Positions 1 through 8,116 of a stretch of DNA of 64,000 nt are shown here, piece by piece. The notes below the pieces were generated by a model. The model searched no databases, was not told the DNA's origin, and worked only from the letters and a program-made list of their open reading frames with translations. The translations under genes were made by a program, and so were the position numbers. Source of the stretch: Luteitalea sp. TBR-22 (GTDB lineage Bacteria > Acidobacteriota > Vicinamibacteria > Vicinamibacterales > Vicinamibacteraceae); the NCBI RefSeq assembly GCF_016865485.1, contig NZ_AP024452.1:5726501-5790500 (forward strand). Reading direction: 5' to 3'. Position 1 is the first letter of the stretch. Each line of letters begins with the position of its first letter.

Positions 1-2419
1 GCCCCACCCGCGTGATGTGCGAGCCGACGTAGGCCACCTCCACCGACCAGTGCTGGCCGATCGCGCGCTGCATCGACGCCTGCCACTGCTGGACGTATCC
101 GGACCCCAGATCGCGATCGACCGCGAACACCCCTTGCCCGAGGCCGGCATCCGGCGTCGGGCCGACGGGCACGATGGTCGGGCCGTCGGCGAGCGTGAAG
201 GCGGGAGCCAGGCCGTCGAGGGTCCGCTGCGACACCGTCTGCACGAACGGGAAGGCGGGCGTGGTGAACGGCGTGGTGATCCCGGCCTGCTCGATCCACA
301 CGAGGCCGTAGCCGGCGCGCACGGCCGTCCGATCGTCCAGCCGCCAGGAGAACCCGAGCCGGGGACCGAGGTTCAGGTGGTGCAGCCGACGCGCCGCGCG
401 GGGCTCGCCGTCACGCCCCAGGTACACGAGGCGCTCGCTCGCCAGATCGAACACGGCGGCCTGGTCGTCGCGTTCGACCGACGGGAAGTTGAGCGTGTAG
501 CGCACCCCCGCGCTGATCGTGAGCTTCGACGAGGGCCGCCAGTCGTCCTGGACGAAGTACTCCTGCACATGGGCGCGGTTGCGAATCGGCCTTCGCTGCA
601 GGTCGATCGAGAACTGCTGGACCTGCCCGAGCAGGAAGCTCGCCAGCGGAGCTCCCGTGCCGGCCAGGCCCGGCTGATCGGTGAACAGGCTCGTGAAGGT
701 GAACGCCCCCGTCGGCGAGGCGGGCTGAACCACGTCGAGGCGACTCCACCGCAGGTCGGCGCCTGCCTTGAACGTGTGGGCACGACTGGTCCAGGTGAGC
801 GTGTCGACCAGGTGCGTGACACCGGTTTCGAAATCCGTCGCCGTGCCCGGCGGCGAGCCGAGCGCCTGGTACCCCGCAATGGCGATCGACGGCACGGTGT
901 CGGCAAACGCCAGCGCGGGCAACCCGGGCAGGCCCAGTGCCTCGCCGGCGGTCGCCCCCAGCGCGACGGCGCGACGCTCCACGGCACGCCGCGTGTCGCC
1001 GATGCGGAGTTCGTGCAGCACGCGCGGGGAGAGCAAGGCCTGCCACGCCGAGGCGAAGGCCCGGACCCGCGTGTGCTGCGGGCCGAGCGTCCCGGTCGCC
1101 AGCCCGCTGCCGTCAGGGAGGGGACTCACGGGGGCGATCCGTTCGTCGAAGCGGACGAGCCGCACGAAGGCACGGTCGCCACGCACGCCCAGTCGCTGGT
1201 CGACGCGCAGGCCCGCGAGGTCGCTGTCGGTGCGCTCGTCGGCGGTTCGGCGGTAGTTGTTGGCCGTGCCGGGGGAAGTGGGCAGTGGAAACCGCTCCAG
1301 GAGCCTGCGCGCGACGGGATCGATGCGCGGCTCCGGAATCGCATTGCCGACGAACGGCTGCCGCACCGTGTCGCCATCGACGATCGTGGCCGTCGCAGGA
1401 TCGAAGATGGCCGCCACGCGGCCGGCCACGGGCTCGGTGAAGACACCCGAGCGCTGCAACGCCGTCGGAACCGTGGACACGGCGGTGCGTCCGATCGTCT
1501 GGCGCAGCCCTTCGTAGTCCGCGAAGACGAAGGTGCGACCGGCCGAGACGGGCCCGCCGAGCACGCCACCGAACTGCTGCCGCCGGAACCGCGGCCGCGC
1601 CCCGCTCCGGGGCGCGAAGGCGTTGCGGGCGTTGAGCGCCTCATGGCGCGCGAAGTCGAAGAGGCTGCCGCGCCAGTCAGCGCCGCCGGCCCGGGTGGTG
1701 AGGTTCACGACGCCGCCATTGAAGCGGCCGAACTCGGCGGGCGGGCTGTTGGTCTCGACGCGAAATTCCTCGATCGCATCGATGTTGGGCAGGTACGCCA
1801 CCTGCCCGGGCTCCGGCTGCAACACGGAGATGCCGTCGAACAGGTACTCGTTGGTGCGAGGGCGGCCGCCGTTGATGCGCGGGAGCGCCGCCCCCGGTGG
1901 CAGGGCGACGCCTGGCGCGAGGGCCACGAGCGAAAGGAAGGATCGGCCGTTGAGCGGCAGCGCCGTGGCCGTCGTCCGGTCAACGACGTGCCCGAGCCCC
2001 GGCGTGTCACGCAGGAGAGGCGGGGCGCTGGTCACCGTGACGACGTCGGCCACCGCGGCGGGGCGGGCGACGAGATCCACGCGTCGCGTCTCGCCGACCA
2101 CGACCGCCACCGACGACGACGCGGCAAGTCCCGCCACGGCGACGCGAACGGCATAGATGCCCGGCGACAACCCCGTGATCACCCACGCGCCCTCCTCATC
2201 GGCGCGCGTCACGCGCTGCCAACCGGCAGCCTCGGTCGCAACGACCTTGGCCTGCGCCACGCGGGCGCCCTGCTCGTCCACCACGAGACCGGCGAGCCCA
2301 CCCGTGCCGACCTGCGCTGCCGCCGTCGCGGCGGCCATCAGCAGCGCCCCCACCGCGGTCAACATGCGTCCGATCGTCGAGGCCGGCACGACCGGGATGC
2401 TAGGACGGCCACTGACCAT
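1..2419 (-). CDS. TonB-dependent receptor, Oar-like, with carboxypeptidase-regulatory domain (partial, C-terminus off window)
   Basis: An outer-membrane receptor of the kind that imports large or scarce substrates with TonB energy; the ligand cannot be read. The reverse frame is open from 2419 to the window edge, about 806 residues. Residues 19-36 make a signal peptide ending in an Ala run. About 40-125 is a CarboxypepD_reg-type fold (GGLAGLVVDEQGA, VITGLSPGIYAV). A plug region follows with LPLNGRSF and RINGGRPRTNEYLFDG, and then barrel strands with FVQDDWR and GPRLGFSW. I see no TonB box. ATG 2419 was chosen because it supplies basic residues before the hydrophobic core; ATG 2365 is possible. 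It is divergent from the HTH-TOBE gene 45 bp away, so shared control, perhaps of molybdate- or metal-related uptake, is an inference. This type of receptor is highly expanded in Acidobacteria. Confidence 0.85.
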   Translation of the reverse strand, partial: MVSGRPSIPVVPASTIGRMLTAVGALLMAAATAAAQVGTGGLAGLVVDEQGARVAQAKVVATEAAGWQRVTRADEEGAWVITGLSPGIYAVRVAVAGLAASSSVAVVVGETRRVDLVARPAAVADVVTVTSAPPLLRDTPGLGHVVDRTTATALPLNGRSFLSLVALAPGVALPPGAALPRINGGRPRTNEYLFDGISVLQPEPGQVAYLPNIDAIEEFRVETNSPPAEFGRFNGGVVNLTTRAGGADWRGSLFDFARHEALNARNAFAPRSGARPRFRRQQFGGVLGGPVSAGRTFVFADYEGLRQTIGRTAVSTVPTALQRSGVFTEPVAGRVAAIFDPATATIVDGDTVRQPFVGNAIPEPRIDPVARRLLERFPLPTSPGTANNYRRTADERTDSDLAGLRVDQRLGVRGDRAFVRLVRFDERIAPVSPLPDGSGLATGTLGPQHTRVRAFASAWQALLSPRVLHELRIGDTRRAVERRAVALGATAGEALGLPGLPALAFADTVPSIAIAGYQALGSPPGTATDFETGVTHLVDTLTWTSRAHTFKAGADLRWSRLDVVQPASPTGAFTFTSLFTDQPGLAGTGAPLASFLLGQVQQFSIDLQRRPIRNRAHVQEYFVQDDWRPSSKLTISAGVRYTLNFPSVERDDQAAVFDLASERLVYLGRDGEPRAARRLHHLNLGPRLGFSWRLDDRTAVRAGYGLVWIEQAGITTPFTTPAFPFVQTVSQRTLDGLAPAFTLADGPTIVPVGPTPDAGLGQGVFAVDRDLGSGYVQQWQASMQRAIGQHWSVEVAYVGSHITRVG

Positions 2420-2451
2420 CGATCAAATCGACTTGAATCGAATCAGTGCAG

Positions 2452-2457
2452 TACAGT
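2452..2457 (+). promoter_or_regulatory. Candidate -10 element, leaderless type
   Basis: TACAGT lies 7 nt before the ATG at 2465, and no Shine-Dalgarno sequence is visible. A TTGAAT at 2433-2438 is too close (13 nt) to be a normal -35 element. Confidence 0.4.
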
Positions 2458-2464
2458 GCTCGAC

Positions 2465-2941
2465 ATGAGTCAACTTTCTGCGCGGGCAGCGGCAGCTCGA
2501 CTTGGGGTGGCGTACTCCACGCTGAAGCGGTGGATTCACGCCGGTCATGTCAGGACGATGCGGACCAGCGGTGGTCATCACCGCATCGCCGAGGCGGAGC
2601 TCGAACGCCTTCTCGCGCAGCGTCCGTCGCTGTCGAAGGTCGCTGCGGGGCCTCGCGATGACGATGGGCTGGGCGGCTTGAGTGCGCGCAATCGCTTGCG
2701 CGGCGTGATCGAGGAGGTGCGCGTGGACGGGTTGCTGGCACAGGTGCGCCTGCGCGTCGCGGGACAACCCCTCACGGCGATCATCACCGCCGATGCGGTG
2801 CGGGCCCTCGGGCTGCGGCGGGGAGACGAGGCGCTGGCGGTCGTGAAGTCCACTGAGGTCATGGTGGCCAGGGCGCCCCGATCGGCCCCCGCTTCGCCCC
2901 CGGGGCGGCGTCCCCTTGTGCGCGAGCGAGCTCATGCGTAA
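2465..2941 (+). CDS. HTH (MerR/excisionase-like) regulator with C-terminal TOBE molybdate-binding domain
   Basis: A 158-residue protein with two parts. Residues 1-55 form a winged helix of the MerR/excisionase sort (SARAAAARLGVAYSTLKRW, then GGHHRI), typical for DNA binding. Residues about 75-140 match a TOBE/Mop domain (LRGVIEEVRVDGLLAQVRL, ITADAVRALGLRRGD, VVKSTEVMVAR), the fold that binds molybdate or tungstate in ModE, ModC and Mop proteins. The tail is a basic, Pro-rich extension. It is likely a one-component oxyanion sensor. It stands divergent from a TonB receptor, whose promoter it could control, and moaE, moaD and a mocA-like gene occur elsewhere in the window. The ATG at 2465 is the only start that keeps the complete HTH. 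Confidence 0.85.
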   Translation: MSQLSARAAAARLGVAYSTLKRWIHAGHVRTMRTSGGHHRIAEAELERLLAQRPSLSKVAAGPRDDDGLGGLSARNRLRGVIEEVRVDGLLAQVRLRVAGQPLTAIITADAVRALGLRRGDEALAVVKSTEVMVARAPRSAPASPPGRRPLVRERAHA

Positions 2942-3022
2942 GCTCGGCGTCGTCCGCTGCCCCATACCGTGAGGCGTGCCTCCCGTGCCGTGGTGGCACG
3001 CTGCACGCATCCGCACACAGGC

Positions 3023-4708
3023 ATGAACGACCCTCGCAGTCGCGAAGAGCGCGTCCAGCACTACCTCGAGCGCATCGTCGCGGCGGGCGACTTCCCTGCG
3101 TTCACGGAACGGCTCCACGAGGTGATCGACGTCCTCCGCAAGGAGGAGACGCCGATGCAGGCCCTGGCCAACGTCGTGCTGGGCGACTACAGCCTGACCC
3201 TGAAGGTCCTCAGGACGGTCAACTCCTTCCACTACAACCGGTCAGGGCGGCACATCCTGTCGGTCACCCAGGCCATGGTCGTGCTCGGGGTGGAGGCAGT
3301 GCGCGACCTGGCGGGCAGCCTCGTGCTGCTCGAGCACTACGCGCGCAAGGCGCCGGCGCTGAAGCAGTTGATGGCGCTGTCGATGCTCACCGCCAGCCAC
3401 GCGCGCCTGGCCGCCGAGCACGTGGGCATGCCGAAGCCGGAGCAGGCGCACCTGGCGGCGATGTTCCGCAACGTCGGCGAGGTGCTGCTGGCCTGTCACT
3501 CCCCCGAGGACTACGCGGCGGTGCTCGCCCACCTCAAGCAGCATCGAACGACGCTCGGTGCGGCCGCACTGGCGGTGTTGCACTTCCGCTTCGAGGACCT
3601 CGGCGAGGCCGCCTGTCGGCACTGGGGCCTCGGTGGCTTCGGTGGCGCGCCGGCGCCCGGCGGTCCGACGACCGACATCGAACGGCTGGTCGGCTTCGGC
3701 CACGACCTCACCAATGCCGTGTACAGGCAGGTGCCCACCGAGTCGCCGCAGACGCTGACGTTGATCCTGCAGCGATACGGACACGGCCTCGACCTGACCG
3801 CCGACACGCTGCAGGGGATCCTCCGCGAGGGCTGCGCCGAGACCAACGAGATGTTCGCGAGCCTGGGCCTCTCGACGACCGACCTCAGGTTGAGCCGACA
3901 GGTGGACGCGGCGATGGCGAGCCTGACGCCCGCCGACACGGCGGCCGACCCCGACCGGACCGACGCGCCACTCGACACGCCCGAGGTCGAGATCGCGCAC
4001 GGCCCGGACTCGCCCGTGGCCCGCCAGCAGCTGATCGGCGAACTGGAGTTGGCGGTCACCAGCGACGGGCACTTCGAGGTCAACGAGATCCTGCTCACGG
4101 TGCTCGAGGCGATCGTCCGCGCCGGGCCGTTCTCGCACGCCGCCTTCTGCCTGCTGAACGACACGCGGACCGAGCTGGTGGGTCGCTTCGGCCTCGGCGA
4201 GAGCGTCGAGGCGTTCGTCAAGCGGCTGCGCTTCCCGGTGACGCTCGGACCGCAAGGCCTCGCCGTGGGCGGGGCGATCCTGCGGCGACTCGACCTGTTC
4301 GCGTCACTGGCACGCAATCCGGGGGCCGACGAAGCGCGCCTGCTTGCGCTCCTGGGGGCGCAGACGGTGCTCGTGCTGCCGCTGGTCATCGAGAACCGTT
4401 CCGTCGGCGCGATTGTCACCGACCGTGCCGCGGCCGAGCCGCCCGATGCGGCCACGGTCACCTTCGTGGTGCACCTGCGCGACCTCGCCGTGCGCGCGAT
4501 GCGACGGGCGCGCGCCCAGCGCGAGGACGCCGCGAAGGTCACGGCGCAACTCGGGCCGGAGGCACGCAGGGATCTGGTGCTGCGCCTCCTCAAGGGCGAG
4601 TCGATCGAGGCCGTGAGCCGCGAGAGCCGCGTGCCGGTGAAGGACCTCGAGGCCTGGCGGCAGGCCTTCCTCGACGCGGCAACGCGCGCGTTCACGCAGG
4701 GGCAGTAG
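3023..4708 (+). CDS. HDOD-domain signalling protein with GAF-like domain
   Basis: A predicted cytoplasmic signalling protein of about 561 residues. Residues about 15-215 form an HDOD domain (VVLGDYSLTLKVLRTVNS, VTQAMVVLGVEAVRDLA, AAMFRNVGEVLLACH), the catalytically inactive relative of HD phosphohydrolases. About 335-500 look like a GAF domain with two short hydrophobic strands (AAFCLLND, VLVLPLVIENRSVGAIV). The last 50 residues resemble a short helix-turn-helix (ESIEAVSRESRVPVKDLEAW). HDOD proteins usually act in second-messenger, motility or stress signalling; the partner is unknown here. A GTG at 2969 would add 18 residues, but ATG 3023 fits the start of the domain better. The 3' end overlaps the convergent glycosyltransferase gene by 17 nt. 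Confidence 0.8.
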   Translation: MNDPRSREERVQHYLERIVAAGDFPAFTERLHEVIDVLRKEETPMQALANVVLGDYSLTLKVLRTVNSFHYNRSGRHILSVTQAMVVLGVEAVRDLAGSLVLLEHYARKAPALKQLMALSMLTASHARLAAEHVGMPKPEQAHLAAMFRNVGEVLLACHSPEDYAAVLAHLKQHRTTLGAAALAVLHFRFEDLGEAACRHWGLGGFGGAPAPGGPTTDIERLVGFGHDLTNAVYRQVPTESPQTLTLILQRYGHGLDLTADTLQGILREGCAETNEMFASLGLSTTDLRLSRQVDAAMASLTPADTAADPDRTDAPLDTPEVEIAHGPDSPVARQQLIGELELAVTSDGHFEVNEILLTVLEAIVRAGPFSHAAFCLLNDTRTELVGRFGLGESVEAFVKRLRFPVTLGPQGLAVGGAILRRLDLFASLARNPGADEARLLALLGAQTVLVLPLVIENRSVGAIVTDRAAAEPPDAATVTFVVHLRDLAVRAMRRARAQREDAAKVTAQLGPEARRDLVLRLLKGESIEAVSRESRVPVKDLEAWRQAFLDAATRAFTQGQ

Positions 4709-5948
4709 GACCAGGGCCGAGGTGCGGCAGCACCTCGTGTGGCCAGGTCTCGTGCCAGCGCAGCGCGCCAGCGGCACGTGCCCCGGCGCCCAGGGCGTCG
4801 AGGGTGGTCTGGTCGGCATCGCGCACCACGCGCAAGGCGGCCACCAACGACGGAACGTCGGTGAACGTCAGGCCGTTGACGCCGGGCTGCACGAGTTCGG
4901 CCAGGCACGCCCCGTAATCGAGTGCCACGACGGGCACGCCCGCACCGAAGAGATCCATCACCTTCATGGGAAGGTCGAGCTTCGACGTGGAGTCGTGCAG
5001 GCTCAGGCCGGCGTCGGCCGATCCCACCGCTGACGGGTAGTCGTCGGCCTCGAGCCAGGCCGTGGCGAGCCGCACGCGTGACAGGCCGAGCGCGGCGACG
5101 CGCGCCTCGAACGCCGCACGCAAGGGCCCCGTACCGGTCGCGACGACGGCCAACCCGCGGATGCCGGCGCGCCACTCGGCGTCGAGCGACTGCGCCGCCT
5201 CGAGGAGCATCCCGAAGTCCTCGTCGGCCGTCCAACTCGTGGGACTGACGACCAGCCGCCACGCTCCATCGGCTTGGGCCACCCCCGCGGCCTCGAAGAG
5301 ACGCGCACGCATGTGCGCGCGCCGCTCCGGATCGGGTGCGCGGAACACCTGGCGCGGCCTGTCCCGGAACACCGAGCCCGAGAGGCTCCACTCAGCGCCG
5401 ACGTGCCGCGCCATGGCCTCCGACACGAAGAAGTTGTGATCGGCACGCCGCCCTGCCCAGCGCTCGACGGTTGCCGCCGCCCTGATCAGCGGATGTCGCG
5501 GCCCCAGCCGCAGCGCCAGCATCGAGGCCGTGAAGTTGTGCCAGTCGATCACGAGGCGGCTGCCGCGCAGCCGCGCCGCGAGCCACGCGACGGGAAGCGT
5601 CGGGATGCCCGGCGGGTTCTGCACGAGGACGACATCGGGGGCACGCCCCGACAGCAGCACACGGAGCAGGCGACCGGTGAGCCCCACGCCGCGCCAACCG
5701 GCCCGCAACGCCCACCCGAGGCGCGACGCGGGACGCGGCGCTCGTTCGTCGTCGTCGAGGGCGCACACCACCAGCGCGGGCACCCGAGCCTCGGCCGGCA
5801 GGGTAGACGATGCGTAGCCGACCAGATCGACGTGCCACCCATGCGCGACAAGCGACAGCGCGTGGTTCAGCATGCGCGGACTGCGCCCGATGTCCCCGAG
5901 GACGACGACGATGGCGCGCGGGTGGGCGCGTGCCTGGGGCGTGGGCAT
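4692..5948 (-). CDS. ALG1-like (GT33 type) beta-mannosyltransferase
   Basis: A 418-residue GT-B glycosyltransferase that follows the eukaryotic ALG1 pattern, the enzyme adding the first mannose to dolichyl-PP-GlcNAc2, along its length. Visible blocks are VLGDIGRSPRM (16-26), VQNPPGIP (109-116), LVIDWHNF (132-139), SPTSWTADEDF (235-245), GTGPLR (272-277), WLEADDYP (298-305) and LDLPMKVMDLFG (324-335). These are the signature blocks of ALG1 as I recall the human sequence, and ordinary bacterial GT4 enzymes do not have them. Unlike eukaryotic ALG1 there is no N-terminal membrane anchor. It is divergent from MurG-like, WecA-like and STT3 genes, which supports a role in building a lipid-linked glycan. 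Donor and acceptor are inferred; GDP-mannose would be expected by homology. Confidence 0.85.
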   Translation of the reverse strand: MPTPQARAHPRAIVVVLGDIGRSPRMLNHALSLVAHGWHVDLVGYASSTLPAEARVPALVVCALDDDERAPRPASRLGWALRAGWRGVGLTGRLLRVLLSGRAPDVVLVQNPPGIPTLPVAWLAARLRGSRLVIDWHNFTASMLALRLGPRHPLIRAAATVERWAGRRADHNFFVSEAMARHVGAEWSLSGSVFRDRPRQVFRAPDPERRAHMRARLFEAAGVAQADGAWRLVVSPTSWTADEDFGMLLEAAQSLDAEWRAGIRGLAVVATGTGPLRAAFEARVAALGLSRVRLATAWLEADDYPSAVGSADAGLSLHDSTSKLDLPMKVMDLFGAGVPVVALDYGACLAELVQPGVNGLTFTDVPSLVAALRVVRDADQTTLDALGAGARAAGALRWHETWPHEVLPHLGPGPTAPA

Positions 5949-5992
5949 GGCGGGCGCGCCGCACGCGTAGGCATCCGGTGTCCTATCTGGCG

Positions 5993-6011
5993 GCGTGGTA
6001 GGCTACCACGC
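5993..6011. promoter_or_regulatory. Perfect 8-bp inverted repeat in the divergent glycosylation promoter region
   Basis: GCGTGGTAGGCTACCACGC has 8-bp arms around a 3-nt centre. It also contains TAGGCT on the plus strand (5999-6004, about 16 nt before the GTG at 6021) and TAGCCT on the minus strand, so it may be a two-way -10 core, an operator, or both. No gene on either side has a good Shine-Dalgarno sequence. Confidence 0.4.
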
Positions 6012-6020
6012 ACCACCATC

Positions 6021-7121
6021 GTGACCACCATCCGGCGCATCGCGTTCGCCGTCGGCGACACCGCAGGACACGTGATGCCGGCGCTCGCGGTCGCCGAGGC
6101 GTGGACCGCGATCGCGCCCATCGACGTCCGCATCTTCGCGTCGCCCGGCGGCCCGGCCGCCGGCCTGGCCGCGCAGGCTGGTCACGCCGTCGAGATGGTG
6201 CCGGCCTCGGCGCTGGCGCGCGTCGGACTGCCCGGTCGCGTCGCCGCCCTGGCGCGCGTGGCGCGCGGCGTCCCTCGGGCGCGCGCCCGGCTGAGGGCGC
6301 ATGGTTCGCGGCTGGTGATCGGCACGGGCGGGTACGGTTCGGGTCCCGTCCTGCTCGCGGCGCGCAGCCTGGGCCTGCCCACGGCCCTCATCGAGCCCAA
6401 TGCCGTGCCCGGCCTGGCCAACCGCCTGCTGCGCCGCTGGGTGCAGCGGGCCTTCGTCAGCGCGGAGGCACCGCGCGCGTACTTCGGCGCCGACCGGGCG
6501 ATCGTCACGGGCACGCCCGTCAGTCCGTCGCTGGCGGCGCGACTCGCGGCCGGGCGTGTGGCGCCCGCCGGCGAGGTGCGCGTGCTCGTGATGGGAGCGT
6601 CGCGAGGCGAGCACTTTCTCGGCGAGGAGATGCCGTCGTTCCTCGCGGCGGTCCAGGCACGGGCCGGTCCGCGGCTGCGGGTGCGTCACCAGGCGGGTTC
6701 GCTCGACGCGGCCCGGCTCGCGGCCGCGTATGCCCAGGCAGGCGTCGAGGCGACCATCGAGCCGTTCCTGGCCGACGTGGCGGGCGCGCTGGGCGAGGCC
6801 GACGTGGTGGTCACGCGTGGCGGCGCGGTCACCCTCGCCGAGCTCGCGCTCGCCGGCCTGCCGGCGCTGATCGTGCCGCTGGCCGACGCAGCCGAGGATC
6901 ACCAGGCGCGCAACGCCGAGGCCCATGCGGCTCACGCGGCGGCGTTGTGGGCGCGGGAAACCGCGTGGTCGCGCGAGGCGCTCGCGGGTGCCTTCGCCGA
7001 ACTCATCGCGTCGCCGACCCGATGGCAGGCCATGTCGGAGGCGGCGCGCGCGCTGGCGCGGCCAGGCGCGGCGGCCGAGGTCGTGCGGCACTGCGAGTCG
7101 TGGATGGCCGGCCGATGGTGA
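6021..7121 (+). CDS. MurG/ALG13-14-like UDP-GlcNAc transferase (GT28)
   Basis: A 366-residue GT-B enzyme. Conserved GT28 features are the N-terminal glycine motif GDTAGHVMPALA (GGTGGH in true MurG), GTGGYGSGP, EPNAVPGLANRLL, a GASRGEHFLGEE block, and the C-terminal donor site VVTRGGAVTLAELALAGLP with DHQARNAEAH. In MurG this fold adds GlcNAc to an undecaprenyl-linked sugar. In eukaryotes ALG13/ALG14 is the corresponding two-subunit enzyme adding the second GlcNAc to dolichyl-PP-GlcNAc. The neighbours (WecA-like, STT3, ALG1-like) favour the second role. No mur genes adjoin it, but I cannot exclude that it is the cell's MurG. The GTG start at 6021 is the start that gives the family's normal N-terminus; the stop overlaps the next gene. 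Confidence 0.8.
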   Translation: MTTIRRIAFAVGDTAGHVMPALAVAEAWTAIAPIDVRIFASPGGPAAGLAAQAGHAVEMVPASALARVGLPGRVAALARVARGVPRARARLRAHGSRLVIGTGGYGSGPVLLAARSLGLPTALIEPNAVPGLANRLLRRWVQRAFVSAEAPRAYFGADRAIVTGTPVSPSLAARLAAGRVAPAGEVRVLVMGASRGEHFLGEEMPSFLAAVQARAGPRLRVRHQAGSLDAARLAAAYAQAGVEATIEPFLADVAGALGEADVVVTRGGAVTLAELALAGLPALIVPLADAAEDHQARNAEAHAAHAAALWARETAWSREALAGAFAELIASPTRWQAMSEAARALARPGAAAEVVRHCESWMAGRW

Positions 7122-8116
7122 CCACCTACCTCCTCGCGTTCCTCGTCGCGCTGGCGGTGTCGGCGGCGATCACGCCGCTGGTGGAACGCACCGCCGTGCG
7201 CGTCGACATCCTCGACCGCCCCGGCGGCCGCAAGCTTCACGCCTCGCCCGTGCCGCGCGTCGGCGGCGTCGGCGTGGCGCTCGGCCTGGCTGCCGCGCTC
7301 GGGGCGTGCGTGATGTTCGACGCGCACGCCGGCATCGGCACGGCGGGCCTCGAGGGCCTCCTGCCGACGATCAGCGGCGCCCTGCTGATCTTCGCGGTCG
7401 GCCTGTGGGACGACATCGACCCGCTCTCTCCCGCCCTCAAGCTGGTCGCGCAGGTCGCGGCGGCGGCCATCGTCGTCGGTGCGGGCATCGGGATCACGCG
7501 CGTCACCGTGCTGGGCACCACGTACGACCTCGGCGCCGCGGGGCCCCTGCTGACCGCGTGCTGGATCGTCGGCATCACCAACGCATTCAACCTGCTCGAC
7601 GGACTCGACGGGCTGGCCGGCGGCCTGGTGACGATCGCCGGCGCGACCTGCGCCACCGTGCTGATCGCGCGCGGCGAGCACGTCGGCGCGCGACTCCTGG
7701 TCGCCCTGGTCGGCGCGACGGTCGGCTTCCTCGCCTACAACCTGCATCCGGCCCGCATCTTCCTCGGCGACGCGGGCAGCCTGCTGGCCGGCTTCCTGCT
7801 GTCGGTCACCGCCATCACCGGGCAGCAGAAGGGCGCGACCACCCTGGCTGCCGGCGTCCCGCTGCTGATCTTCGCGCTGCCGATTGCCGACACCGGACTG
7901 GCGATCCTGCGCCGCGTCGTGCTCGGGCAGCGCGATTCGGCGCCAGGCATGCGGAGCCGCCTGCGCGCGCTCGGTCGCGTCGTCCGGCCCGACAGCGACC
8001 ACCTGCACCACCGCCTGCGCAAGGCCGGGCTGCCGCCGACGCAGACGGTGATCGTCCTGTACCTGCTCGCGTGCCTCTTCTCGGCGACGGCGCTCTACTT
8101 CATGGAGGTCCCGTGA
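7115..8116 (+). CDS. WecA/TagO-like undecaprenyl-phosphate GlcNAc-1-phosphate transferase
   Basis: A polytopic membrane enzyme of 333 residues (about ten hydrophobic segments) of the MraY/WecA family, which moves a sugar-1-phosphate from a UDP-sugar to a polyprenyl phosphate and so starts a lipid-linked glycan. Motifs are DRPGGRKLHASPVPRVGG near residue 35, GLWDDI, NAFNLLDGLDGLAGG (about 155-170), HPARIFLGDAGS and the cytoplasmic HLHHRLRKAGL near the C-terminus. The phenylalanine/leucine form of the NAFNLLDG block and the HLHHRL loop fit WecA/TagO/ALG7-type enzymes better than MraY. ATG 7115 overlaps the upstream stop; GTG 7118 would give an exact GTGA overlap. It is translationally coupled on both sides. 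GlcNAc-1-P as the substrate is inferred. Confidence 0.85.
   Translation: MVTTYLLAFLVALAVSAAITPLVERTAVRVDILDRPGGRKLHASPVPRVGGVGVALGLAAALGACVMFDAHAGIGTAGLEGLLPTISGALLIFAVGLWDDIDPLSPALKLVAQVAAAAIVVGAGIGITRVTVLGTTYDLGAAGPLLTACWIVGITNAFNLLDGLDGLAGGLVTIAGATCATVLIARGEHVGARLLVALVGATVGFLAYNLHPARIFLGDAGSLLAGFLLSVTAITGQQKGATTLAAGVPLLIFALPIADTGLAILRRVVLGQRDSAPGMRSRLRALGRVVRPDSDHLHHRLRKAGLPPTQTVIVLYLLACLFSATALYFMEVP

Noticed and set aside
17-2941. Very long plus-strand open frame (974 codons) opposite the TonB receptor
   Set aside because: The opposite strand encodes an obvious receptor with signal peptide and family motifs. The plus-strand product has no recognisable domain except its last 158 residues, which are the separate HTH-TOBE gene starting at 2465.
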